Under the pieces are notes generated by a model. It saw only the letters and a list, made by a program, of their open reading frames with translations. It was not told where the DNA came from and searched no databases. Of a DNA stretch of 10,082 bases, positions 1 through 6,134 are shown in pieces. Origin of the DNA: an uncultured Coprococcus sp. (lineage in GTDB: Bacteria; Bacillota; Clostridia; Lachnospirales; Lachnospiraceae); contig USSH01000069.1 of NCBI GenBank assembly GCA_900557435.1, forward strand, positions 1-10,082, written 5' to 3'. The stretch's first letter is position 1. Each line of letters opens with the position of its first letter. The position numbers and the translations under genes were made by a program.

Positions 1-241
1 CTCTACCAACAGTATGTTTATCTAATCCCTTATCCTTTTTCTTTTTACTACCTTACCCTCCTGTACCAATTGCTTTCTTTTACATGCTATAAGCAATTCT
101 GTATCTTTAGTATATATTGTGCACTTTTCACTGTCAACAGTATATAGCTCTATGTGTTTTTGTTCTTATTGTCTAAATTTCGATTATCAATGTTTATATG
201 TAATATGATTGCATCTTCTCTATGCAAATATGGCATTTCAC
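1..241. other. AT-rich left edge without a supported gene; possible decayed minus-strand frame
   Basis: I see no intact gene here. On the minus strand, one frame is open from 165 down to a TAG at 22-24 (47 codons) but has no ATG or GTG start. Its translation is protein-like (for example HIELYTVDSEKCTIYTKD). A second minus frame at 150-236 starts with ATG and encodes 28 residues, overlapping the first in a different frame. Neither has a ribosome binding site. Together they could be a frameshifted remnant of a small gene, or chance open frames in AT-rich DNA. Confidence 0.25.
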
Positions 242-291
242 AAAAAATAAAAGAAGCAAGACATATATCTTCCTATACATCTTGCTTCTTT
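242..291 (-). terminator. Rho-independent terminator of the Rpn-type nuclease gene
   Basis: A perfect 12-bp inverted repeat (250-261 with 280-291, arm AAAGAAGCAAGA) encloses an 18-nt loop. Read on the minus strand it is followed at once by a T-rich tract (complement of 242-252). It lies about 60 nt past the nuclease stop codon, the expected place for its terminator. On the plus strand the downstream tract is poorer in T, so I assign it to the minus strand. Confidence 0.75.
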
Positions 292-350
292 ACTTAAACT
301 ACATATTTAATTTTGTGCAAACAATTGATTGATTAAGCCTTTGTTCTCTT

Positions 351-1316
351 TTATATATTTGTTTTCTTTTTCAGCTCCTCAATCTCAGCCTGAAGTCTGG
401 CGATAATCGCATCCTTTTCTTCTTTCATATCCGCCATGCTTCGATCCTTGTCTACCAGTGCCTTATCTTTTTCTGCCAGCTCTTTATCCCTATCTGCTAT
501 CTCCTGCTCCAGCTTAGCCTTCTGTTCCTGAAATTCATCGACAAATGTAACAATAGATTGATCTACCATATCTGTAACCTCCTCCGTCTCTTCGTAATAG
601 GAATACAGTTTAGTATATAACACCTGGGTAAGCTTGTAGAGCTGTGCCCCATCCTCATGCGTTATATTTCCAAGTTCAATGTTCTTATCTATGCTACCCA
701 TTATATCTGTTTTTATAAGGTTTTTCAACGATGCTATATTTTCTGGAGTGCGATATTTTTTGTTTCTTAATCTTTCCCTGAGTTTAAGCAGAAAGAACGG
801 AACCAGAATGACCATCTTTCTATTGTTTATATCCTCTGTTGAACAATTCATAAGTTTTACGACCGGAACTCTATAGAGTATCGGAGCATCCAATCCAAGA
901 TCTACTGACAAAGAATATGTATCTGGAACAGATTCAGATACATTGCTCAGATATATTATACAAGGGTTAGGAAAACGTATCTGATATATGTTTTGCCCAT
1001 CCTCATCCTGCAATATCTTCTTTGTTTTATCTGCATAACCAGCACCATAGGAAAATACTCTGAAAATAATACTTTCGTCCTTCGTCATCTGTGCTTCCAT
1101 ATGATATGCATCCGAATTATTAATCACCAGTATTGTATCAGCAAGAGTTGTACTTAATGTACCATCATCCTTTACGCTTTCAGTCCAATGATAAAATACC
1201 TCTGCGGTATTCGGATCATATGTCGTATGAAACAAGCCGTTGATCATATTTACAACCGCCTTTGATGACAGCGTAAGTATCTTTTTAAATGTGCTGTCAA
1301 ATATTTTATGTGTCAA
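351..1316 (-). CDS. Rpn/PD-(D/E)XK nuclease family protein with C-terminal coiled coil
   Basis: 321 residues. The N-terminal two thirds resemble the Rpn (recombination-promoting nuclease, YhgA-like) or PD-(D/E)XK nuclease-family transposase proteins that are abundant in Lachnospiraceae. Candidate catalytic residues are Asp60 (TLADTILV) and Glu74-x-Gln76 (HMEAQ), the D...ExQ variant of the PD-(D/E)XK core, so a metal-dependent DNA endonuclease is inferred. The C-terminus, about residues 262-318, is a strongly charged coiled coil: I273, L280, L287, M294, L308 and L315 fall every seventh residue, with K301 as the only break. The start is TTG at 1314-1316. It is chosen because AGGAGG lies 12 nt upstream (1329-1334) and the next in-frame Met is residue 24, inside the conserved N-terminal region. 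The gene is monocistronic, with its own promoter and terminator, and diverges from an XRE regulator. The family call is firm; the biological role (recombination, phage defence or selfish nuclease) is open. Confidence 0.85.
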   Translation of the reverse strand: MTHKIFDSTFKKILTLSSKAVVNMINGLFHTTYDPNTAEVFYHWTESVKDDGTLSTTLADTILVINNSDAYHMEAQMTKDESIIFRVFSYGAGYADKTKKILQDEDGQNIYQIRFPNPCIIYLSNVSESVPDTYSLSVDLGLDAPILYRVPVVKLMNCSTEDINNRKMVILVPFFLLKLRERLRNKKYRTPENIASLKNLIKTDIMGSIDKNIELGNITHEDGAQLYKLTQVLYTKLYSYYEETEEVTDMVDQSIVTFVDEFQEQKAKLEQEIADRDKELAEKDKALVDKDRSMADMKEEKDAIIARLQAEIEELKKKTNI

Positions 1317-1359
1317 TCTATATTTCTACCTCCTGTTTTTTCTTCCGATCGGTAGCCAC

Positions 1360-1388
1360 ACTTTAGCCCTAAATCAGACGTATGTCAA
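1360..1388 (-). promoter_or_regulatory. Promoter of the Rpn-type nuclease gene
   Basis: Read on the minus strand there is a perfect -35 box TTGACA (1383-1388), a 17-nt spacer and TAAAGT as -10 (1360-1365, 4 of 6 matches). Transcription would start near 1353, giving a leader of about 37 nt that includes the AGGAGG at 1329-1334. The -35 box is one arm of a dyad described separately. Confidence 0.6.
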
Positions 1389-1400
1389 TAGATTTTGACA
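1383..1400. promoter_or_regulatory. Inverted repeat overlapping the nuclease -35 box (possible operator)
   Basis: TGTCAA (1383-1388) and TTGACA (1395-1400) are perfect inverted arms around a 6-nt centre. The left arm is the -35 box of the nuclease promoter on the minus strand, so a dimeric protein bound here would block RNA polymerase. The right arm is also a consensus -35 hexamer for the plus strand, but no acceptable -10 lies 16-18 nt downstream. An operator role is inferred from position and symmetry only. Confidence 0.35.
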
Positions 1401-1441
1401 AATGCGCGTATAAAGCGAATTTGCGCTAAATACGCGCATTT
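1400..1441. repeat. 42-nt hairpin/palindrome upstream of the nuclease promoter
   Basis: A perfect 12-bp inverted repeat (1400-1411 with 1430-1441, core AATGCGCGTA) is followed inwards by an AA/AA internal bulge and a second 4-bp stem (AGCG 1414-1417 with CGCT 1424-1427) around a 6-nt loop. It is notably GC-rich in AT-rich surroundings. It lies between two divergent genes, where an ordinary gene terminator is not expected, and has only a weak T tract on either side. It could be a regulator binding site, an RNA hairpin, a transcription barrier, or a small palindromic repeat element. Confidence 0.6.
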
Positions 1442-1751
1442 TAGTTACAATTTTGTTACACTGACACATTGTTCAATTACTTATTTCTTAATCCCCCAAA
1501 TCCATCAAAAATGTCCAATCTGTTAACAGTGCAGCTAGACAAATATCGCACCAAGCAAACCATTTTCCATTATCTTTAGTGCTTAAATTTTTAGAACAAT
1601 ATATTCAGTATACTTTGCATCGTTTCTGTATCAATTGTATATGGTTAATGTTTTTATATACTGTTAGTCTAAATCTGAATATCGATTTATCTATAATTAA
1701 ACTTATATAACTTTATACACTGTCCATCAGGACGGAGGAATGGAGATTTTT
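1442..1751. other. Upstream region of the XRE regulator, no gene
   Basis: There is no supported reading frame. It contains two direct copies of GTTACA (1444-1449 and 1455-1460), a perfect 10-bp palindrome CTGTTAACAG (1520-1529), and an 8-bp inverted pair ATATTCAG (1601-1608) and CTGAATAT (1675-1682). A consensus -10 TATAAT (1692-1697) stands about 55 nt before the XRE start but lacks a good -35. A weaker alternative is TTGCAT (1615-1620), 17 nt, TATATG (1638-1643). The promoter is therefore uncertain. The palindrome is a plausible autoregulatory operator, but this is only inferred. Confidence 0.35.
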
Positions 1752-2087
1752 ATGGATATTACCCAGGAAGTTGGTGCAAGAATACGCTACTATAGAAATG
1801 AAAAAAGGATAAGCCAGGAAAAGCTATCTGAGATGAGTGATCTACATCCATCATACATAGGACAGTTGGAACGAGGCGAAAAGACTCCATCCATCGAAAC
1901 TCTTTACAAAATAACCCAAGGGCTTAGTATGTCACTTACAGACTTCTTTCTTGATTTTGAAGTAATATCAACTGAGCCAGAGGAGACCTACGCAATGAAG
2001 TCATATAGGTTGATTGAGTATCAGCCGGCTCGTACGCAAAAGAAACTTTTCAATATACTGAACGAGATTTTAACCATCGACAAATAA
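1752..2087 (+). CDS. Small XRE/Cro-type helix-turn-helix regulator
   Basis: 111 residues. An HTH_3 (XRE/Cro/CI) DNA-binding domain spans about residues 3-66. It shows the usual pattern: a basic first helix (GARIRYYRNEKRIS), the HTH pair around SQEKLSEMSDLHPSYIGQLE, and the typical ERGEKTPSIETLYKI stretch. The C-terminal 40 residues match nothing I recognise and contain no peptidase or ligand-binding domain. An earlier in-frame ATG at 1740 is disfavoured because GGAGG (1734-1738) sits only 1 nt before it. The ATG at 1752 has GGAG at 1742-1745, 6 nt away. Small single-domain XRE proteins of this kind often repress their own promoter or a neighbour, and controller proteins of restriction systems look similar, but no methylase or restriction gene is adjacent. 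It is divergent from the Rpn-type nuclease and convergent with a small orphan gene. Its target is unknown. Confidence 0.88.
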   Translation: MDITQEVGARIRYYRNEKRISQEKLSEMSDLHPSYIGQLERGEKTPSIETLYKITQGLSMSLTDFFLDFEVISTEPEETYAMKSYRLIEYQPARTQKKLFNILNEILTIDK

Positions 2088-2104
2088 TCATATATTGCAA
2101 TAAT

Positions 2105-2153
2105 TTAAATATCCCACAGGAATACATATCAATAATTTCTGCGGGATATTTAA
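2105..2153. terminator. Bidirectional terminator between convergent genes
   Basis: A perfect 11-bp stem (TTAAATATCCC 2105-2115 with 2143-2153) continues inwards, after one A/C mismatch, as a further 7 bp that includes one G-U pair, closing on an 11-nt loop. It lies 17 nt past the XRE stop and downstream of the convergent 83-residue gene, so it can serve both. The T tracts are short and interrupted on both strands, which lowers confidence in the mechanism but not in the structure. Confidence 0.6.
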
Positions 2154-2255
2154 GTTATTCTGTAGAATCTTTTCTGCATATTCTATTCTGTGTATTCTGT
2201 TCTCTATGTAATGTCTATCTACACATATTTAGCTGTTTTTCTGTAAATACACCGT

Positions 2256-2507
2256 CTAATACATCCACGCCACTTTCAGGCTGGCCATGTTGGATGCCAG
2301 TGGATCTTCCCTCTTTGCGTTGCTCTGAAGAGCTCCGAGGACGAATGCTCCGTCGGTTGTCAGTCTGTGTTCTTTCTGAGCTTCGAGTAATGCTTTCTCC
2401 AGATTGTTGAGTTCGTCCATTGTGATTGTGTCCTGTGTCAGTGTGTCGAATTTGTGCCAGATTTCCTCGAGTTCCGGGATTTCTGGATTGAACTGTATTG
2501 TTGCCAT
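2256..2507 (-). CDS. Hypothetical protein of 83 residues, unknown function
   Basis: I do not recognise this protein. The case that it is real is the ribosome binding site: AGGAG (complement of 2514-2518) lies 6 nt before the ATG at 2505-2507. Its composition is also normal and soluble, unlike the overlapping frame at 2215-2538, which is Arg/Ser/Gln-rich and looks like a shadow. It is rich in Leu, Glu, Asp and Ala, probably mostly helical (about residues 12-46 and 52-81), with no Cys, no signal peptide and no membrane segment. The stop is a TAG followed by eight more sense codons before TAA, which I take as chance. It is a single gene flanked by terminators on both sides and has palindromes upstream. 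Its setting next to an XRE regulator and an Rpn-type nuclease suggests accessory DNA, but gives no function. Confidence 0.65.
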   Translation of the reverse strand: MATIQFNPEIPELEEIWHKFDTLTQDTITMDELNNLEKALLEAQKEHRLTTDGAFVLGALQSNAKREDPLASNMASLKVAWMY

Positions 2508-2524
2508 AGTTTACTCCTTCTTTT

Positions 2525-2583
2525 ATGACTAAAGTCATTTAATTTTACGTCACTTCTAACTCTATCCCAGCTACATTGTAGCT
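2525..2583. promoter_or_regulatory. Two palindromes upstream of the 83-residue gene (possible operators)
   Basis: ATGACT-AA-AGTCAT (2525-2538) is a perfect 6-bp-arm dyad located 6 nt upstream of the ribosome binding site. AGCTACA-T-TGTAGCT (2569-2583) is a perfect 7-bp-arm dyad about 30 nt further upstream. Both are the size of repressor binding sites, or could form hairpins in the leader. I could not find a convincing -35/-10 pair for this gene, so whether they lie in the promoter or in the transcript is undecided. Confidence 0.35.
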
Positions 2584-2620
2584 AGTATGATCAATCTTTT
2601 ATTTGCTGCTATAATTATCA

Positions 2621-2667
2621 TTTCTTGATTATTTACCCTTGATTATTTCTTGGGATTATTTCTTGAT
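2621..2667. repeat. Short degenerate tandem repeat in the leuS-orphan gene spacer
   Basis: The T-rich unit GATTATTT occurs three times (2627-2634, 2641-2648, 2654-2661), and GATTATTTCTTG is repeated exactly at 2641-2652 and 2654-2665, a period of 13-14 nt. The rest of the 2539-2822 spacer holds the palindromes and the leuS terminator and no supported gene. The plus-strand frames here are hydrophobic, start without ribosome binding sites and look like chance. Confidence 0.5.
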
Positions 2668-2724
2668 GCACATTTTTATAAGTATTTCTATTTCATATAC
2701 ACTCATTCTACATTGCGCAGCACC

Positions 2725-2783
2725 AAAAATAAAGAGAAAAAGGCTGTGCAGAAATCAATTTCATCTGTTCCACACAACCTTTT
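2725..2783 (-). terminator. Rho-independent terminator of leuS
   Basis: On the minus strand a stem of 6 bp (AAAAGG 2738-2743 with CCTTTT 2778-2783), one mismatch and 4 further base pairs is followed by a T-rich run (complement of 2725-2741). It lies about 40 nt past the leuS stop codon. The loop is long (about 20 nt), so the structure is imperfect, but position and U tract fit. Confidence 0.65.
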
Positions 2784-2822
2784 CCTATGCTGTCTGCTCA
2801 TTTTACCGAGCGAACATATATT

Positions 2823-5240
2823 TTATTTCATAACTATATTCACAATACGTCCAGGAACATAAATCTCTTTGATAACGTTACCTGTAAGCTTGTCAGCGAT
2901 CACTTCCTTAGCCTTTGCGATAACCTCATCCTTAGGATCTTCCTTGCCGATTGCAAGTGTTGCCTTTGTCTTGCCGTTGATCTGTACTGCGATCTCAACT
3001 GTTGACTCAACTGTCTTTGTCTCATCGAACTCCGGCCATGTCTGCTGATATACATATCCGCCGTAGTTCTTCACTGACCACAGCTCCTCTGTGATATGAG
3101 GTGCAACAGGGTTTAACAGGATGAGCAGTGTCTTGAACTCATCTGCTGTTACGCTTCCCTTCTTGTAGAAGTCGTTGAGAAGTGCCATCATCGCTGCAAT
3201 GGCTGTATTGTACTTCAGGTTCTCGAAGTCATTTGAAACCTTCTTGATGACCTGATGCATCTTGGTCTCCATATCCTTGGAGTAGCCCTTCTCGTCTGTC
3301 ACGCTGTCCTGAAGCTTCCATACTCTGTCGAGGAATCTTCTACATCCCTTGACACCGTCCTCTGACCATGAGGCTGCAAGGTCAAATGCTCCGATGAACA
3401 TCTCGTAGGTACGAAGTGTATCTGCACCGTATACATCTACGATGTCGTCAGGATTTACAACGTTACCTCTTGACTTACTCATCTTCTCGCCGTTCTCACC
3501 GAGGATCATACCATGTGATGTTCTCTTCTGGTATGGCTCTGATGTAGGAACTACGCCCTGATCGTACAGGAACTTGTGCCAGAATCTCGAATACAGAAGG
3601 TGAAGTGTTGTATGCTCCATTCCTCCGTTGTACCAGTCAACAGGAAGCCAGTACTTGAGTGCCTCCTTGCTTGCAAGAGCCTCTGTGTTGTGAGGATCTG
3701 TATATCTGAGGAAATACCATGATGATCCAGCCCACTGTGGCATGGTATCCGTCTCTCTCTTTGCAGGGCCGCCACAGCATGGACATGTGGTGTTTACCCA
3801 GTCTGTCATAGCTGCAAGTGGTGACTCGCCGTTGTCTGTCGGCATGTAGCTGTCAACCTCTGGAAGGAGCAGTGGAAGCTGGCTCTCATCGATAGGTACA
3901 TAACCACACTTATCGCAGTGAACGATAGGAATTGGCTCGCCCCAGTATCTCTGACGTGAGAATACCCAGTCACGGAGCTTGTAGTTGGTCTTTGCCTGAC
4001 CGATACCCTTCTCCTCAAGGAACTTGATCATCTTCTCCTTTGCATCCTTTACCTCAAGGCCGTTGAGGAAATCTGAGTTGATGAGCACTCCTGTTGCCAC
4101 ATCTGTAAATGCAGCCTCATTTATATCTACTTCCTCACCATCCTTTGCAACAACCTGGATGAGTGGAAGTCCAAACTTCTTTGCAAATTCCCAGTCTCTG
4201 TCATCATGTGCAGGAACCGCCATGATAGCACCTGTTCCGTAGCTCATGAGTACGTAGTCTGAAACATAGATTGGGATCTCCTTGCCATTTACAGGGTTGA
4301 TGGCTGTGAGTCCGTCTATGCATACACCAGTCTTATCCTTTGCAAGCTCTGAACGCTCGAAGTCGCTCTTCTTTGCTGCCTGCTCACGATATGCCTCGAT
4401 GTCTGACCAGTTGCCAATCTCGTCCTTGTACTTGTCAAGGATTGGATGCTCCGGTGAAACTACCATATATGTTACTCCGAAGAGTGTGTCGCATCTTGTT
4501 GTATATATACGGAGCTTGTCCTCTTTGCCCTTTACTGAGAAATCAACCTCAGCTCCTGTTGAACGTCCGATCCAGTTCTTCTGTGAAACCTTTACACGCT
4601 CGATGTAATCCACGCCGTCAAGTCCCTCGATGAGCTTGTCTGCGTAATCTGTGATCTTGAGCATCCACTCAGACTTAACCTTGCGGACAACCTCGCTGCC
4701 ACAACGCTCACATACACCATTAACGACCTCCTCATTTGCAAGACCGACCTTACATGATGTACACCAGTTGATAGGCATCTCCTTCTTGTATGCGAGACCA
4801 GCCTTGAAGAGCTTCAGGAATATCCACTGTGTCCACTTGTAATATTCAGGATCCGTTGTATTGATCTCTCTGTCCCAGTCAAATGAGTATCCAAGTGAGT
4901 GGAGCTGTTTCTTGAATCTTGCAACATTGGTCTTGGTTACTTCCTTTGGATGGATCTTGTTCTTGATCGCATAGTTCTCTGTAGGGAGACCAAATGCATC
5001 CCATCCCATTGGATACAGAACGTTGTAGCCCTGCATTCTTCTCTTTCTTGCCACTATATCCAGCGCTGTGTATGGTCTTGGGTGACCTACGTGAAGTCCC
5101 TGTCCTGATGGGTATGGGAATTCAACTAACGCATAATACTTTGGTTTTGAATAATCATCTGTAGCAGCAAATGCCTTGTTGTCATCCCAGACCTTCTGCC
5201 ACTTTCCTTCAACGACTTTGTGGTTGTATGTCTCAGCCAT
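2823..5240 (-). CDS. leuS: Leucyl-tRNA synthetase
   Basis: 805 residues, the normal length for bacterial LeuRS. It is a cytosolic class Ia enzyme that joins leucine to tRNA-Leu using ATP. The Rossmann catalytic core has the HIGH-type signature HVGH at 50-53 within [17 protein letters not shown], and the KMSKS loop is intact at 586-590. Zinc-type cysteine pairs are C160/C163 with C177/C180, and a second set is C442/C445 with C486/C489. The CP1 editing domain (about 220-415) keeps the threonine-rich TTRCDT segment (247-252) and the conserved Asp of the AHDDRD motif (D346), so proofreading should work. The anticodon-binding domain lies at about 640-750, and the C-terminal tRNA-binding domain ends in [12 protein letters not shown]. 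The frame extends upstream to a TTG at 5288. I place the start at the ATG 5238-5240 because AAGGAGG (5253-5259 region, complement) lies 11 nt before it, inside that extension, and [15 protein letters not shown] is the usual N-terminus. It has its own promoter and terminator. Confidence 0.98.
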   Translation of the reverse strand: MAETYNHKVVEGKWQKVWDDNKAFAATDDYSKPKYYALVEFPYPSGQGLHVGHPRPYTALDIVARKRRMQGYNVLYPMGWDAFGLPTENYAIKNKIHPKEVTKTNVARFKKQLHSLGYSFDWDREINTTDPEYYKWTQWIFLKLFKAGLAYKKEMPINWCTSCKVGLANEEVVNGVCERCGSEVVRKVKSEWMLKITDYADKLIEGLDGVDYIERVKVSQKNWIGRSTGAEVDFSVKGKEDKLRIYTTRCDTLFGVTYMVVSPEHPILDKYKDEIGNWSDIEAYREQAAKKSDFERSELAKDKTGVCIDGLTAINPVNGKEIPIYVSDYVLMSYGTGAIMAVPAHDDRDWEFAKKFGLPLIQVVAKDGEEVDINEAAFTDVATGVLINSDFLNGLEVKDAKEKMIKFLEEKGIGQAKTNYKLRDWVFSRQRYWGEPIPIVHCDKCGYVPIDESQLPLLLPEVDSYMPTDNGESPLAAMTDWVNTTCPCCGGPAKRETDTMPQWAGSSWYFLRYTDPHNTEALASKEALKYWLPVDWYNGGMEHTTLHLLYSRFWHKFLYDQGVVPTSEPYQKRTSHGMILGENGEKMSKSRGNVVNPDDIVDVYGADTLRTYEMFIGAFDLAASWSEDGVKGCRRFLDRVWKLQDSVTDEKGYSKDMETKMHQVIKKVSNDFENLKYNTAIAAMMALLNDFYKKGSVTADEFKTLLILLNPVAPHITEELWSVKNYGGYVYQQTWPEFDETKTVESTVEIAVQINGKTKATLAIGKEDPKDEVIAKAKEVIADKLTGNVIKEIYVPGRIVNIVMK

Positions 5241-5378
5241 TTTTGAAAATGCCTCCTTGAAATTATTCTTTGATATCTTTAATATCAATCAATTTTTGAT
5301 AATTCTGATGCTTTATGCTTTGATCATTATCTGCTCAGGCTGCAGCGTATTTCAGCCTCATTCTCTCTAATCTTAACT

Positions 5379-5406
5379 ATATTAGCATATAAGCTGTGTT
5401 TTTCAA
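5379..5406 (-). promoter_or_regulatory. Promoter and leader of leuS
   Basis: On the minus strand TTGAAA (5401-5406) is followed after 16 nt by TAATAT (5379-5384) with an extended -10 TGC directly before it. Transcription would start near 5372, leaving a leader of about 130 nt. The leader contains a 6-bp hairpin (AGGCTG 5337-5342 with CAGCCT 5353-5358). I looked for the T-box signature (an AGGGTGGNACCGCG-like segment and a following terminator) and found neither. Confidence 0.5.
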
Positions 5407-5447
5407 ACTATTTTTTAGTATATACCCTGCATATTCTTTGTTCACCA

Positions 5448-5489
5448 TGATATGCCGGTTTTTGCTTTTCTCTCACTTTCTGCATATCA
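5448..5489. repeat. 8-bp inverted repeat downstream of the Nudix gene
   Basis: TGATATGC (5448-5455) and GCATATCA (5482-5489) are perfect inverted arms around a 26-nt pyrimidine-rich loop. It lies 14 nt past the Nudix stop, where a terminator would be expected, but it has no T tract on the minus strand, so I do not call it one. Confidence 0.35.
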
Positions 5490-5502
5490 CAAACTGCAGT
5501 TC

Positions 5503-6003
5503 TTATTCAAATACTTTCTTGATACTGTCATAGTGAAGGAATATCCCCTGCTCTGCATATTTCTTTATCTCATCCAGAGTTGCCAGCTTGAAACCATCGG
5601 TCTCCGCCTCCTGAGGTCTGACATCCTTTTCCTCAAAGTCACCTGTGAATTTGTACACATCCACAAAGTAGTTGTCCTTCTCATCCGGGTTATCTCTTCT
5701 ATATGTAAACTGCAGACCTCCATCGAAATCGCTTACGTCTATGCCTGTCTCCTCGATCACCTCTCGTCTGACAGCCTCTATGGATGATTCGCCCGCCTGC
5801 ACTCCGCCGCCGGATACCTCCCACCAGCCTGCTGCCCACGCCTTTGTCATGACACGCTTGGTAATCAGATACTTTCCCGCTCTGTTCTGGAGCACACCGA
5901 GCACTGTGAGGTGATAATCCCCCGGTTTCATATTCCAGTCATTTCTCTTCATCGTGCGCCCTGTAGGCTGCTTGTCTACATCGTAAATATCCCAGTATTC
6001 CAT
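5503..6003 (-). CDS. Nudix hydrolase, isopentenyl-diphosphate isomerase-like subfamily
   Basis: 166 residues. The Nudix box GX5EX7REUXEEXGU is perfect: G66, E72, R80, E81, E84, E85, G87, I88, giving the Mg-binding loop-helix-loop that cleaves nucleoside or other diphosphates linked to a moiety X. The N-terminus (WDIYDVDKQPTGRTMKR, then HLTVLGVLQN) resembles the Nudix group related to IPP isomerase, which is often annotated simply as a Nudix hydrolase; the substrate cannot be read from the sequence. The frame runs on upstream to 6171, but that extension overlaps the divergent promoter region and the start of the surface-protein gene. I choose the ATG 6001-6003, preceded by AGAGGA about 9 nt upstream. 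Nearly 100 nt separate its stop from the leuS promoter, and no clear terminator is visible there, so some read-through into leuS is possible. Confidence 0.92.
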   Translation of the reverse strand: MEYWDIYDVDKQPTGRTMKRNDWNMKPGDYHLTVLGVLQNRAGKYLITKRVMTKAWAAGWWEVSGGGVQAGESSIEAVRREVIEETGIDVSDFDGGLQFTYRRDNPDEKDNYFVDVYKFTGDFEEKDVRPQEAETDGFKLATLDEIKKYAEQGIFLHYDSIKKVFE

Positions 6004-6033
6004 CTCTGCTTGTCCTCTTTCTTCCTTCTTTAA

Positions 6034-6062
6034 TTGCTCATATTTTTTCCTTATGCTACAAT
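6034..6062 (+). promoter_or_regulatory. Rightward promoter for the surface-protein gene
   Basis: TTGCTC (6034-6039, 3 of 6 matches) is followed after 17 nt by TACAAT (6057-6062, 5 of 6), with an extended -10 TGC immediately before. The start would be near 6069, giving a leader of about 65 nt. The -10 box is only 2 nt from the -10 box of the leftward Nudix promoter. Confidence 0.5.
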
Positions 6063-6064
6063 AT

Positions 6065-6092
6065 ATTATATGTGAATTATTGAAATTCACAA
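6065..6092 (-). promoter_or_regulatory. Leftward promoter for the Nudix gene
   Basis: On the minus strand TTGTGA (6087-6092, 4 of 6 matches) is followed after 16 nt by a consensus TATAAT (6065-6070). The start would be near 6058, giving a leader of about 55 nt with AGAGGA before the ATG. The spacer holds the dyad at 6071-6091. Confidence 0.55.
6071..6091. promoter_or_regulatory. Dyad operator candidate in the divergent Nudix/surface-protein promoter
   Basis: TGTGAATT (6071-6078) and AATTCACA (6084-6091) are perfect 8-bp inverted arms around a 5-nt centre. The 21-bp dyad fills the spacer between the -35 and -10 boxes of the leftward promoter and begins about 2 nt past the predicted rightward start site. 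This is a classic place for a repressor or MerR-like protein. As RNA it would form a weak AT-rich hairpin in the plus-strand leader, with a T7 run (6105-6111) 13 nt later, too far for a normal terminator. Confidence 0.5.
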
Positions 6093-6134
6093 GTAGCTGA
6101 CAAGTTTTTTTACGAAATATGGGGGTATACATAT

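Noticed and set aside
351..1316. Active insertion sequence, because PD-(D/E)XK 'transposase' is a common annotation for this family
   Set aside because: There are no terminal inverted repeats or target duplications around the gene, and it has its own promoter and terminator like a resident gene.
1752..2087. Controller protein of a restriction-modification system
   Set aside because: The helix-turn-helix resembles controller proteins, but no methyltransferase or restriction endonuclease gene is next to it; the only methyltransferase, at 8184-8969, is far away and YqeM-like.
2215..2538. 107-codon minus-strand open frame overlapping the 83-residue gene
   Set aside because: Its product is rich in Arg, Ser, Gln, Gly and Thr with no domain, and the alternative frame has the well-placed ribosome binding site and normal composition.
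2639..2833. Plus-strand open frames in the spacer beside leuS
   Set aside because: They are hydrophobic, AT-driven translations without ribosome binding sites and they overlap the leuS terminator.
5241..5288. 16-residue N-terminal extension of LeuRS from a TTG
   Set aside because: The extension contains the leuS ribosome binding site itself, and family proteins begin near the ATG at 5240.
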